Part shown: positions 18,359-27,336 of the stretch, one piece after another | Position numbering within the stretch: position 1 is the stretch's first letter | How the letters are laid out: each line of letters starts with the position of its first letter | Assembly (NCBI GenBank): GCA_023434365.1 | Contig: JAEYSV010000043.1 | Location: forward strand, 1 to 64,000 | DNA: 64,000 nucleotides | Direction: 5' to 3' | DNA from: Bacillota bacterium | Lineage (GTDB): Bacteria > Bacillota > Clostridia > Lachnospirales > Lachnospiraceae | Made by a program: the position numbers and the translations under genes | The notes under the pieces: model-generated | The model's input: the letters and a program-made list of their open reading frames with translations, nothing else | Told to the model about the DNA's origin: nothing | The model's database searches: none

Positions 18359-18411
18359 AGTTTTCTGTAATAAGATAGAGTTTTATGTAATAAGATAGAG
18401 TTTTATGTAAT
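18359..18411. repeat. Short tandem repeat, 20-bp unit
   Basis: TAAGATAGAGTTTTATGTAA occurs twice in tandem, preceded by a partial copy (GAGTTTTCTGTAA). It lies between the chemoreceptor start and the terminator of the CotF-like gene. Confidence 0.8.
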
Positions 18412-18450
18412 AAAAAAAGCAAACCATCAAATAATTGAATGATTTGCTTT
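18412..18450 (-). terminator. Terminator of the CotF-like gene
   Basis: Arms AAAGCAAACCATC / GAATGATTTGCTTT with one wobble and one bulge; T7 tail on the minus strand. Confidence 0.8.
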
Positions 18451-18472
18451 TCCTACATTATCTATATATTAT

Positions 18473-18952
18473 TTAGTTATACATTCCGTTCTGTGACATA
18501 TAGTTATAGATTTGTTCTCCATGCTGTTGCTCTTCTTTTTGAATGTGATTTAAAACATCTCTGATTTTGCTATCACTGAATTCAAAAATTGAAGTATTAT
18601 AGGTTGACGACACATGTTTTTCTGTTGATAACAAATCTGTACACAGATAACTGTCCTTTTGTTTACCCTGACTTTGGTCTGAAGAACTATAAGTTTGGGT
18701 AAATGACTGCTGCATCTGGCTACTTCCCCCAGAACTTGCACTGGAACCTGATTGCATGGATGGTACGGTTCCACTAAGAATCTGATTAACCGTATCCAAA
18801 TGTCCACTTTCTACTTGACCAATTTGTGTAAATAAGCTTTTTAGCTGTGGGTCATTGGCCTGACTTGCATGTTGATTGTACTTATCAACACAGAGTTGCT
18901 CCTGGTCTTTTAAGTCTTTTAGGAGCGATGTTTCTTTTTGCGTTAATTGCAT
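18473..18952 (-). CDS. CotF-like spore coat / ferritin-like protein
   Basis: 159 aa from ATG 18952 (GAGGTG at good spacing; the GTG at 18961 is less likely). Two helical blocks, LTQKETSLLKDLKDQEQLCVDKYNQHASQANDPQLKSLF and DLLSTEKHVSSTYNTSIFEFSDSKIRDVLNHIQKEEQQHGEQIYNYMSQNGMY, are separated by a Ser/Gln-rich linker. The second block has the CotF pattern (LLxxEKxxxxxYN...REVLxxIQxEEQxHGE). Expected in the mother cell as a coat protein. The four-helix ferritin-like arrangement keeps ExxxxH-type residues, but iron binding is not demonstrated. Monocistronic with its own terminator. Confidence 0.8.
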   Translation of the reverse strand: MQLTQKETSLLKDLKDQEQLCVDKYNQHASQANDPQLKSLFTQIGQVESGHLDTVNQILSGTVPSMQSGSSASSGGSSQMQQSFTQTYSSSDQSQGKQKDSYLCTDLLSTEKHVSSTYNTSIFEFSDSKIRDVLNHIQKEEQQHGEQIYNYMSQNGMYN

Positions 18953-19027
18953 ATTATTCACCTCGATAATAATATGTCCATCAACTGTTTGAAATATTCT
19001 CGGATTTATATCAATCTACATTAGACC

Positions 19028-19933
19028 CTAAAAATTCCGGTGCCAAATAACAGAATCATTGATTTCGTTTAGATTCTTAAAGCAACAACGTGCCATTACA
19101 CCAGCTAGTTCTTCTGTTATACGAGTAATCTTTTTCGTAACACCCATAGCCCCTTCTTCGCCAAGTGGCCCCATTATAGCTCGACCTACTGAAACAGCAG
19201 TTGCTCCTAATGCTAATGCTTTAAAGACATCCATGCCACTCATGACTCCACAATCTACGAATATTGGAATCTGGCCATCAATGACTCTTGCAATTCTAGG
19301 AAGTGCCATAAGTGGTGGTACTGCATAATTCATGATACCATGATGATGAGAAACAACGATTCCTTTTACTCCGGCTTCCAGACATTTCTCGGCATCTTGT
19401 TCACTTAAAACTCCTTTTATAACAAATGGGAGTTTCGTTGCACTTACAAACTCTTTGATTTCAGATAGTGATTTGCAATTCATCTGAAAGCCTAGTACAT
19501 TATCATATTGACCATTTCCACTAAATGAATGGTCAATATCCATCCCAACTGCCATAGCACCACAATTTTCAGCATGCTCAATTTTTTTGAAGATATCCTT
19601 ATTATTTTCATACGGCTTAATAATCTTAATTGTTCTTGCTCCGGTTGCTGTGATACGCGTAAGCTCGTCTTCGTCGCCCATACCAGCCCAGTTGACTGCA
19701 TTCGCTTCCTTTGCTCCTTTTGCCATTTCCACCATTCCATCCGGCCATACTCCATTCAAATGAGAAAGCGCTGCCATCATAATCGGTGTATCGAATTTTT
19801 CTCCATATAGTTCTAATCCAGTTGAAGCAATTGTTGAATCGATATGTCGCATCTCCACTAATAAGGAATCAAAATACTCTCTAGTAATCAGATTCGAATC
19901 CCACATATTCTTTTTATCATCATGTTTTGTCAT
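19028..19933 (-). CDS. FMN-dependent alpha-hydroxy-acid dehydrogenase family protein
   Basis: TIM-barrel flavoenzyme related to lactate oxidase/glycolate oxidase. Seen: FDTPIMMAALSHLNGV near the N-terminus; GAMAVGMDIDHSF; the FMN-binding Lys in PFVIKGVLSEQDAEKCLEAG; the substrate-binding GIVVSHHHG (the active-site His pattern, SNHG in lactate oxidase); and the phosphate-binding IPIFVDCGVMSGMDVFKALALGATAVSVGRA. 301 aa from ATG 19933, which has AAAGGA 8 bases upstream. Shorter than classical oxidases (about 350-370), with SHHHG instead of SNHGGR and no visible R, so substrate and electron acceptor are uncertain; a dehydrogenase role is likelier than O2-dependent oxidation in an anaerobe. Confidence 0.8.
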   Translation of the reverse strand: MTKHDDKKNMWDSNLITREYFDSLLVEMRHIDSTIASTGLELYGEKFDTPIMMAALSHLNGVWPDGMVEMAKGAKEANAVNWAGMGDEDELTRITATGARTIKIIKPYENNKDIFKKIEHAENCGAMAVGMDIDHSFSGNGQYDNVLGFQMNCKSLSEIKEFVSATKLPFVIKGVLSEQDAEKCLEAGVKGIVVSHHHGIMNYAVPPLMALPRIARVIDGQIPIFVDCGVMSGMDVFKALALGATAVSVGRAIMGPLGEEGAMGVTKKITRITEELAGVMARCCFKNLNEINDSVIWHRNF

Positions 19934-20072
19934 TTTTTGAAATCCTTTCATGCTAAAATAATTTTCACTTCTTTCCTATCACTCTAATTACCTTATAACT
20001 ATAAAAAATAAATAATAATATTAATAATAATACTAGCATGAGTTATTCCAAAGTCAATCACCAAATAAACGG

Positions 20073-20101
20073 TTGACAATTTATGGGCACTTTAGAATAA
20101 T
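20073..20101 (+). promoter_or_regulatory. Possible sigma-A promoter in the 19934-20281 gap
   Basis: TTGACA (20073-20078), 17-base spacer, AATAAT (20096-20101), pointing to the gene at 20282 about 180 bases away. Nothing else is recognised in this 348-bp AT-rich gap. Confidence 0.35.
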
Positions 20102-20281
20102 TATCGCTACTTTTGCGCTAATCCATGTATTGTACAAATGTTATTCATAAAATGTAAACCATTAATTGATGAAATCATTAGAATCTGACTTTGTAAGAAA
20201 ATCATTACAGCATACCGTTTTGTTATTCGGAGACTATATAAATGGGAGGAATTCTTATTACAATCTGAAAGGAGACCAACT

Positions 20282-20641
20282 ATGAATATTCATAACAAAG
20301 TGGAAAACGAAAGACGAATTGATCAACTAGAAAACCTAGTTAATAAAGAAACGCGTACAGAACGGCATCTTGAGCAGAATGCCGATATTCCCAGATCACC
20401 AGAAGTTGCTAAGCATATAGATAAAATTCAACAAGAACGTCAAAATGAAATTAGTAATCTTAAAAACATTATTGTAAATGGTGTGCATAGTAATAATGAT
20501 CAGTTAAAAAATACAGAAAAACGTTATAATTATACAGAAGGATATCTAAATCATAATTCCGATCATATGAGCAAAAAAACATTAGAAGGCACACTTGAAA
20601 AGCAAAAAAGTCGCAGGGAACAAATCGATCAGTTAAAATAA
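20282..20641 (+). CDS. Small hypothetical coiled-coil protein
   Basis: Not recognised. 119 aa, highly charged and hydrophilic, no Cys, no membrane segment or signal peptide. Long helices rich in Glu, Lys, Gln and Asn (VENERRIDQLENLVNKETRTERHLEQ; TLEGTLEKQKSRREQIDQLK) with heptad-like spacing. A GAAAGGAGA ribosome site lies upstream and a strong terminator downstream, so it is a genuine single-gene unit. The composition resembles small spore or stress proteins of clostridia; that is only a suggestion. Confidence 0.65.
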   Translation: MNIHNKVENERRIDQLENLVNKETRTERHLEQNADIPRSPEVAKHIDKIQQERQNEISNLKNIIVNGVHSNNDQLKNTEKRYNYTEGYLNHNSDHMSKKTLEGTLEKQKSRREQIDQLK

Positions 20642-20685
20642 CAAGTTATAGAGAATGGCATTGCTATTTCCTTGCAAAATAAAAG

Positions 20686-20727
20686 AAAATCCTTATATGA
20701 ACCAATCATATCATATAAGGATTTTTT
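20686..20727. terminator. Bidirectional terminator
   Basis: Perfect 15-bp stem AAAATCCTTATATGA / TCATATAAGGATTTT (20686-20700, 20711-20725), T run on the plus strand and A run before it. It serves the plus-strand 20282 gene and the minus-strand C39-like gene. Confidence 0.92.
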
Positions 20728-20757
20728 ATTTGCTATCTAAGCATCCGAAACAATCTC

Positions 20758-22266
20758 TTAATTACTTGGTATTATAAAATATCTCGGAACATGCTGTTTC
20801 ATATTATCCATAATGACATTAGCATCTATTGCATCTTCCGGATACCCAAATGGTCCAATCATATTTTGATTAGGATCCGATACTATAAACTTGGTAGTTT
20901 CTCCAGTGGTCCAATAACCTTTAATAATCACGGCATGTCCTTCTTCACTAGTTGGCTCACGATACATTACATGTAAGATATTACCGTCATTTAACGCATT
21001 TTTCATGGCTTCAAGTGTAATCTCCCATGAATCGGTAAACTTCAACCCATTCTCACGCATCACATTTTCTGCAAAAACATCATTCCACCCTAATCCATTC
21101 GAAGGATATTTTTTACGTAGCTCTTCAGTAGTAGGAATCTCAGTAAGTCCTTGGTACTTCATCGACATTTCGATGCAAGATGGCATACAATTGACATTTC
21201 CGTACTCTCCAGTATCTACTTGATAGATATACCAATCGTAGGGGCGTTCATTAAGTACGATTTCTTCTTTTACAGGGCTCTGCGGCCAATCATTATAAGC
21301 ACGCATCATGTAAGCTAATGTAGAGATTATTGCTCCGTATGGAGTCTTTTTCTCTTCCAACTTAAGAGACACTCGAATCTGAGCATCATAGGTCTGTGCT
21401 GCTAAATATCCCATTTCCTCCCATATACCTGTTTTATTCGGTTCAAACTCCCCAGTCTCTGACCAAAAGAAAAACTGGTTTGCCTTCCAAGCCGGTATAT
21501 TGTCCGTATCTACAGGTTTCGTTGCATCACTATATGGTAGCTTACCAAACTTATCTTCGTATGCCGTAACCAGCATCTCAGCAGCTAATAATTTTGTTAA
21601 AGAGTTGTCAGAAGGTGGTACCTCTTTTAGCAAATCCTGAATGGTATATGCTTTTACCTCTGTTATTTCTTCAGACCAGGTATGTAAGATAGTGCTCACA
21701 TTAATTCTCATTAACAGGTCCTGTGGCGTAACAATACTACCATCCCAGCTGTATAACCTTTTTTGAATCGTATCTTGTATCTTTAATAGCCAGTAAGCCG
21801 AACTACCATAATCTTGCTCTGAAGTCTGACTATTATCATCTACAAAGTAATTACTATAAGTTCCTATAAATGCTAGCTTTTTTACAGCTTCACTTGCTCC
21901 TTTGGGGTTTAATAAAGTAGTGTCAATTTCACCACCAAGAGCCTCATAAAACTCCACAAGAAGAGTTAAAAACCTTTCTGATGTGATATTACTGTCTGCA
22001 GATAGTTCCTCTAAAGTAAGTCCTTTACTTTTCAGATATTCCATATCATTTTGAAATAATGTTGGTGCCACAGTAGGTAACGGACTTGGTTCTATCGGTG
22101 CTGTACTCTCTTCACTTGCTGGCTTTTCTGAAACCTGTCCCACATTTGGAGTACCCTTCGAAGAGTCGTTATCATTGATATTTTGACTGCAGGAAACAGT
22201 GCCTACTAGTAAACAAATTATGCATATAGTAATAACCAGTAATTTAATTGTCTTTTTTGTATTCAA
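20758..22266 (-). CDS. Lipoprotein with C39-like cysteine peptidase domain
   Basis: 502 aa. The start is a TTG at 22266, with GAGG 7 bases upstream, followed by a lipoprotein signal ending LLVGTVSC. After a Pro/Ser/Glu linker comes a helical region of about 270 residues with no recognised motif, then a C-terminal papain-like/C39_2 domain: NVNCMPSCIEMSMKYQG supplies the cysteine, EEGHAVIIKGYW the histidine, and IVSDPNQN the Asp/Asn. In classical C39 the Cys follows Gln; here the context is GNVNCMPSC, so Cys placement is plausible but peptidase activity is unproven. Probably last gene of the group that starts with DUF4846. Confidence 0.75.
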   Translation of the reverse strand: MNTKKTIKLLVITICIICLLVGTVSCSQNINDNDSSKGTPNVGQVSEKPASEESTAPIEPSPLPTVAPTLFQNDMEYLKSKGLTLEELSADSNITSERFLTLLVEFYEALGGEIDTTLLNPKGASEAVKKLAFIGTYSNYFVDDNSQTSEQDYGSSAYWLLKIQDTIQKRLYSWDGSIVTPQDLLMRINVSTILHTWSEEITEVKAYTIQDLLKEVPPSDNSLTKLLAAEMLVTAYEDKFGKLPYSDATKPVDTDNIPAWKANQFFFWSETGEFEPNKTGIWEEMGYLAAQTYDAQIRVSLKLEEKKTPYGAIISTLAYMMRAYNDWPQSPVKEEIVLNERPYDWYIYQVDTGEYGNVNCMPSCIEMSMKYQGLTEIPTTEELRKKYPSNGLGWNDVFAENVMRENGLKFTDSWEITLEAMKNALNDGNILHVMYREPTSEEGHAVIIKGYWTTGETTKFIVSDPNQNMIGPFGYPEDAIDANVIMDNMKQHVPRYFIIPSN

Positions 22267-22320
22267 ATTTATCCTCTTTCTTAGCTTATAACTTCGCTTT
22301 TGTGCCTATATATTCTCCGA

Positions 22321-23610
22321 TTAAGGTAAAATCTCGACTAAAGCTCTACCATCACCATGGTCAAACTTAATTCCAAGTATTTTTGCCATCGTTGGAGCTA
22401 TATCTACCATTGCAACATCACCTAATAATACCTCATTCTTAATACAGTCACCGGATACAATCAGATTACACCGATAATTCGGTTTATCCGGCGAATAGCC
22501 ATGTGTAGCATAAGTAATGCCCTCTTTTTCTAACTCTCTTGTAACTGGACCATTTAAGCTATCATCAAAGGAGTATCCAACCTTAGCCTCTACCATATAC
22601 TGAATCTGGGAATCGATATGATAATCATTTAACTGCTCCCTTGAATAGACTGCTTCAATCCCATAACTATCCTCCTGTAAGGCTTGTTTTAAGATTTCTA
22701 CAGCCAGCTTCTCGGCCTCTTCATCGCCTTCCTTGACAAAAAGATAAGCAGAACCACCAGTACTCTGGGTATATGCTCTCCACTTATATTGGCCATCTTC
22801 CTCATAAATAAGGCCTTTCTCTCTTAAAAGTGTATTGAGCCGGACCTTATACTTAACATCAATCTGACCATGGTCACCAAGAATTAGAAAAACGGTATCG
22901 TTCAAGATTCCAGCATCCTCAACTGCTTTGATTAATTCACCGAATCGCTGATCCATGCGGATAAGTACCTGTTCCACTTCCGAACTCTTTGTTCCATAAT
23001 TGTGTTTTGCATCATCTAAGTCTATGAGATGCATTAGCAAGAGGTTCGGTTTCTTTCTTTTAATTGTGTCAACTGCGCATCTCGTTGTAAAATCATCCAA
23101 ATAAGGTTGAGTAATGCCATTCCTTATGTGCCCATATTTTCTTTCCATACCAATCGTAAAAAATGGACTCCCATTTCTTAATATCTTTAACGATTGATTT
23201 TCTTTACCAATTGTGCGAATCTCTGGAATATTATATCTTATAGAGGCCTTTCCAGTTACGGGCCAAAGTAAACCGGCAGTTGTAAGCTTTGACTTCCTCG
23301 CTGCTTCATAAATAGTAGGCACTTTAAGATCTTTACGAAACCAGAACCAATTCTGCTCATCTTCCTCCACAAAAGGTTGCAGCGGATTATTATGAATCAC
23401 ACCGTGTTTCTCTGAGTACACCCCTGTCACCATTGTAGAGTGTACGACGTAAGTGAGTGTTGGATAAACACTTTTTAACTTTGTTGTATAAGAACCATTA
23501 TTTAGTAACCTTGACATATTCGGAAGTTTACTTGCAACTTCCCAATTATCTTCAGAAAAAGCATCATACGAAACTACGATTAGATGCTTAGCCAATCCTT
23601 GCTCTTTCAC
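22321..23610 (-). CDS. Alkaline-phosphatase-superfamily type I phosphodiesterase
   Basis: 429 aa, nucleotide pyrophosphatase/phosphodiesterase fold. Metal and nucleophile motifs: VVSYDAF (Asp), TYVVHSTMVTGVYSEKHG (Thr/Ser nucleophile area), HLIDLDDAKHNYG (Asp, His), LILGDHGQIDV (Asp-His pair), and ITYATHGYSPDKPNY (final His). No signal peptide, so it seems cytoplasmic. GTG start at 23610 with AAGGAGTGATG upstream. It begins 6 bases after the UMF1 transporter gene, suggesting that transport and hydrolysis of a phosphodiester or phospho-compound are linked; the substrate is unknown. Confidence 0.87.
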   Translation of the reverse strand: MKEQGLAKHLIVVSYDAFSEDNWEVASKLPNMSRLLNNGSYTTKLKSVYPTLTYVVHSTMVTGVYSEKHGVIHNNPLQPFVEEDEQNWFWFRKDLKVPTIYEAARKSKLTTAGLLWPVTGKASIRYNIPEIRTIGKENQSLKILRNGSPFFTIGMERKYGHIRNGITQPYLDDFTTRCAVDTIKRKKPNLLLMHLIDLDDAKHNYGTKSSEVEQVLIRMDQRFGELIKAVEDAGILNDTVFLILGDHGQIDVKYKVRLNTLLREKGLIYEEDGQYKWRAYTQSTGGSAYLFVKEGDEEAEKLAVEILKQALQEDSYGIEAVYSREQLNDYHIDSQIQYMVEAKVGYSFDDSLNGPVTRELEKEGITYATHGYSPDKPNYRCNLIVSGDCIKNEVLLGDVAMVDIAPTMAKILGIKFDHGDGRALVEILP

Positions 23611-23616
23611 TTGACA

Positions 23617-24867
23617 TCACTCCTTACTGTTGTTAGCTAGAACACTATCCTTTGGTAGTGTAATGAAGATGAAAAATCCAATTACAAAAAGCGGAATAAT
23701 CGACAATACACTCATTCTTGGATTGCCAGTTAAATTGGCAGCTAGAGGCATTAGGGTTGGACCAATAATTGCTGCAAATTTGCCAAATACATTATAAAAT
23801 CCAAAAAATTCATTCGAGTTTTCCTTTGGAATAATCTTAGCAAAGTAGGAACGGCTCAGTGATTGAATCCCTCCCTGCGCTGAACCAATCATTGCACCAA
23901 GAATAAAGATATGCCACACGGATGAGATGAAAAATCCTGCAATACAAGACACAATATAGGTAAAGATTCCTATGATAATCATTGTTCTAGTGGAATAGCG
24001 TTTTGCTAAAATCCCATACAGTATCGCAAAAGGAAAGGCTATAATCTGTATGACTAATAAAATGCCAAGTAACATAAAGGTATCAAGTGCATCAGCACCT
24101 AAAACTGAGTTCGCATATGGCACTACCATTTTGATAATTGTATCCACACCATCTATATAGAAAAAGTAAGCAAGTAAGAAAATAAATACCGTCTTATGTT
24201 TTCTGATATTTTTAAAAGTCTTCCATAACCTTTTGAAGCTCTGCCTTACCGGACGTGGCTCTGGCTCTATGAAATAGCGCTGTTTAACATCGCGGATCAT
24301 TGGAATCGTAAGAAGTCCCCACCAAAGTGCCGTAATCATAAACCCGATCTGATAGCCGATGGCCTTGTCCATTCCCAGCATGTAAACTAATAAAAGACTA
24401 ATTCCAAATGGAATAACACTTGATATGTATCCAAACGCAAAACCCTTGGAGGAAACACTATCCATTCGTTCATCACTTGTAACATCCACCAAGAAGGAAT
24501 CATAAAAAATATTCGAACCGGCAAATCCAACACAAGATAGCACAAAGAATAAAATCAATAACTGCCACTGACCACTTGCCGGAGATATAAACGTAAGGGA
24601 AGCCGTGGATAAAACACCTACCAAAGCAAAAAATATAAAGAATCGCTTTTTCTTGTCTTTATAATCTGCAATGGTACCAAGTATTGGACTAAGTATTGCA
24701 ATTAAAATACTTGCAAGTGAGTTAAAAAAACCAAGATCCATACTGTTTTTTACATTGTCAAACATACCAAATATTATTGGCAAAAACGCTGTAGTAACAG
24801 CCATAGAATATGCGGAATTACCGCAATCGTAGAGTATCCAGGACCTTTCCTCTTTGCTTAACTTCAT
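23617..24867 (-). CDS. UMF1-type MFS transporter
   Basis: Twelve-helix major facilitator of the UMF1 (vacuole-effluxer/Atg22-like) family: the N-terminal SKEERSWILYDCGNSAYSMAVTTAFLPIIF is diagnostic, as are GSNIFYDSFLVDVTSDERMDSVSSKGFAFGYISS and GAMIGSAQGGIQSLSRSYFAKIIPKENSNEFFGFYNVFGKFAAIIGP. 416 aa. An AGGAGG site precedes the ATG. Tightly followed by the phosphodiesterase gene (6 bases). The family's bacterial substrates are largely unknown. Confidence 0.9.
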   Translation of the reverse strand: MKLSKEERSWILYDCGNSAYSMAVTTAFLPIIFGMFDNVKNSMDLGFFNSLASILIAILSPILGTIADYKDKKKRFFIFFALVGVLSTASLTFISPASGQWQLLILFFVLSCVGFAGSNIFYDSFLVDVTSDERMDSVSSKGFAFGYISSVIPFGISLLLVYMLGMDKAIGYQIGFMITALWWGLLTIPMIRDVKQRYFIEPEPRPVRQSFKRLWKTFKNIRKHKTVFIFLLAYFFYIDGVDTIIKMVVPYANSVLGADALDTFMLLGILLVIQIIAFPFAILYGILAKRYSTRTMIIIGIFTYIVSCIAGFFISSVWHIFILGAMIGSAQGGIQSLSRSYFAKIIPKENSNEFFGFYNVFGKFAAIIGPTLMPLAANLTGNPRMSVLSIIPLFVIGFFIFITLPKDSVLANNSKE

Positions 24868-24909
24868 AACAAAACCTCCTAAGTTTTATCGTATACCAAT
24901 TATATCGAA

Positions 24910-25866
24910 TTACCACTCTATTCTCATTAGTGAATTCTCAGGAAATGTGTATTCTTGCGTTATAAAAGGCCACTCTAACTCAGAAAGGTAATACCATGGA
25001 TCGTCTTCATGCAGTGGATTTTTAATAATATGAAAACTTTGTGCTGGCATATATCCCTGCGCTAATAAAAAGGCTTTCTCGCCATCATCATTGGTGCATA
25101 CATCAACCACTAGCACAACATGACCAGGGCTACCTGGTTTAATAAATATATCTCCTATCGCTAATTCAGATAACTTAATTGTTTTAGATTCCTTGGCAAG
25201 CGAAATTGTCGAGGCATAGCTAAACAAAGTCGTAAGATACTTTTCAAATACCTCAGGGCTATTATCATTGCCTGTTTTTTTAACCCAATTCACCTCATTA
25301 CCATCGACGGATACTCTGTATCCTTTTTGCCACTTTTTATACTCAAACAAGAATCCACTTACAAAATGAAACTTGATTTTGTCATACTTCTTAGCCTGGT
25401 AATAGTATTCTGCATACATTCTCATGACAGAATCTGCGCATTGCTGAAGATTGCGTTCCCCTAAATACATATCAAAAACTGCCACATGATCATCCTGACT
25501 GGATTTTAGACTTCCATTGTGGAGCATAACAGGGCTACCGTCTTCCTTTAATGGATATTCTCTGACAAACTCTGCAAAACTATTTTGCTCAGTTTCAACT
25601 CGCTCAAACCCTTTTGGTACATTAATTCTTTCCACCACATTCTTGCCGTCACTTACAATCCACTGCAACTCATTTTCTGAAGGAACTGGTTCGGTGCTAG
25701 CAGGATCATTAGCACTTGGTGTTTCTTTCGCTTCCTTTGCTGGGTCGTTGGCACTTGGTGTTTCTTTTATCGTCTGATTCAAGTCATCCGTCTTTGGTGT
25801 TGCATCACAACTACCTGCTATTAGCATGGTAACTACAATCATAACCAATAATACTACTCGCTTCAT
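24910..25866 (-). CDS. DUF4846 lipoprotein
   Basis: 318 aa. Lipobox MLIAGSC, a linker with two 13-residue repeats (KETPSANDPA), then a DUF4846 domain recognised from PLKEDGSPVMLHNGSLK, VAVFDMYLGERNLQQCADSVMRMYAEYYY, FLFEYKKWQKGYR and GDIFIKPGSPGHVVLVVDVC...FLLAQGYMPAQSFHI. The closing part has the PGSPGHVVLV pattern of NlpC/CHAP-like folds with a conserved His. The start has GGAGGG 7 bases upstream; this site lies between two inverted repeats (CTAGC/GCTAG and ACCAA/TTGGT), which might limit translation. Function unknown; probably an envelope enzyme. Confidence 0.8.
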   Translation of the reverse strand: MKRVVLLVMIVVTMLIAGSCDATPKTDDLNQTIKETPSANDPAKEAKETPSANDPASTEPVPSENELQWIVSDGKNVVERINVPKGFERVETEQNSFAEFVREYPLKEDGSPVMLHNGSLKSSQDDHVAVFDMYLGERNLQQCADSVMRMYAEYYYQAKKYDKIKFHFVSGFLFEYKKWQKGYRVSVDGNEVNWVKKTGNDNSPEVFEKYLTTLFSYASTISLAKESKTIKLSELAIGDIFIKPGSPGHVVLVVDVCTNDDGEKAFLLAQGYMPAQSFHIIKNPLHEDDPWYYLSELEWPFITQEYTFPENSLMRIEW

Positions 25867-25925
25867 AGGCTAGCCCTCCACCAATTTTTGGTATCTTTGC
25901 TAGTAGTATAGCATAACTTATCATA

Positions 25926-27332
25926 TTAATCATTATAATCTTGTTTTACCCGTTTAATTGAGCCCCATTGTTTCTTTCTCTTTTTATATCCAATAAAAGC
26001 AGTCAACCTGACAAATGATAACACATAACGAAAGAATACACTCTCAAGTAAACACATCATCACTGCCTTAAAAGTATCTGCTAGACTGATTTTAAGGTTT
26101 TGAGTATAGATGCGCTGAAAAAATGCAGTGATGGTTATTACTGCTCCATATAGTGAATAGAGTAAGAAGAATTTAACCATAAATGGAGTATTTAACATCC
26201 CATATGACCAGGCAAGCACCATAGTAATAACCCCAAATAACTCTATTGCTGGAGAGAGCAGCTCAAACAGCAGGTAGTACATGTAAGAAATAAAACTTAT
26301 GAGACCAAATCTAAGATTGCCAAAAAACCGATAATACTTCACCATAGATTGAAACAATCCCAAATACCATCTTCGACGTTGTTTCATCAAATCTTGCATT
26401 GAAGCTGGGGACTGACTCCAGCATATCGCATTGGGCTCATACCGCATTGCATATTTTCTACCATTATTACGACAAAACATATGCATCTTAACTACCAGCT
26501 CCATATCCTCCCCTAAGGTGCCTGAATCATAACCCCCACAAGCAATTACAACATCCTTCTTAAATAGTCCAAACGCACCAGATATAATCAAATTCCCATT
26601 AAACTGACCAAACAATATTCTTGAAGCCAAAAAGGACCGGTCATATTCCACTACCTGCATTGTGATGATTGGATTTTTCGGAAGTTGGTAACTCCTAACC
26701 TCTCCTCCTTTCATATCCACGCACTGAGCAACACGAATTAACCCACCTACTGCAATCACCGAGTCATCTTCCAGAATCGGCTGTACGATTTTTTCAAGAG
26801 AATCTCTCTGTAACATGGAATCCGCATCGATGCAGATAAAATAGGGAAAACGAGAGGCATTTATTCCCATATTCAGCGCATCACCCTTACCGCCATTTAA
26901 CTTATTGATTAACGTAAGCTTGATGTTTCCTATCATTTTCTCATACACTTCATTATGAGGCTGACAAGCTAACCGTTTATGAATTGGTCGGCTTACAAGT
27001 TCTAAATCAAACGCTTCCATTAAGACGTTGGCTGTATTATCTTTGGAGCCATCATTCACAACGATTATTTCATACAATCGATAATCAAGTTCTAACAATG
27101 ACTTTACTGTATCCACTATCGTAACTTCCTCATTATATGCAGCTACCAAGATAGAAACAGGCATATAATAATCATGTTTTAGCTCATTTTGCAGACGTAA
27201 TCTGCGATTTCTCTGATTGAGCTGCCATGCTCCAATTAGCACCGATAAAAAAAGAAAGGACGTATAGGCAAGTAGGTAGATAAGAAAGAATACACCTACT
27301 CCAGCTAAAAATTGATCGACTAGGATTGCCAT
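25926..27332 (-). CDS. GT2 family membrane glycosyltransferase (polysaccharide synthase-like)
   Basis: Processive-type family 2 glycosyltransferase like N-acetylglucosaminyl (PgaC) or hyaluronan synthases. One N-terminal helix, then the GT-A domain (about 50-320): VSILVAAYNEEVTI, IIVVNDGSKDNT, NGGKGDALNMGI, metal-binding IDADSML, acceptor-site GEDMELVVKM and QRRRW. Then four hydrophobic segments (about 330-440) for polymer export. 468 aa. GGAGGG upstream of the ATG. Last gene of the seven-gene 34329-25926 operon, 4 bases after the HEAT gene. It implies that the system makes an extracellular glycan; the sugar cannot be read. Confidence 0.9.
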   Translation of the reverse strand: MAILVDQFLAGVGVFFLIYLLAYTSFLFLSVLIGAWQLNQRNRRLRLQNELKHDYYMPVSILVAAYNEEVTIVDTVKSLLELDYRLYEIIVVNDGSKDNTANVLMEAFDLELVSRPIHKRLACQPHNEVYEKMIGNIKLTLINKLNGGKGDALNMGINASRFPYFICIDADSMLQRDSLEKIVQPILEDDSVIAVGGLIRVAQCVDMKGGEVRSYQLPKNPIITMQVVEYDRSFLASRILFGQFNGNLIISGAFGLFKKDVVIACGGYDSGTLGEDMELVVKMHMFCRNNGRKYAMRYEPNAICWSQSPASMQDLMKQRRRWYLGLFQSMVKYYRFFGNLRFGLISFISYMYYLLFELLSPAIELFGVITMVLAWSYGMLNTPFMVKFFLLYSLYGAVITITAFFQRIYTQNLKISLADTFKAVMMCLLESVFFRYVLSFVRLTAFIGYKKRKKQWGSIKRVKQDYND

Positions 27333-27336
27333 TGCT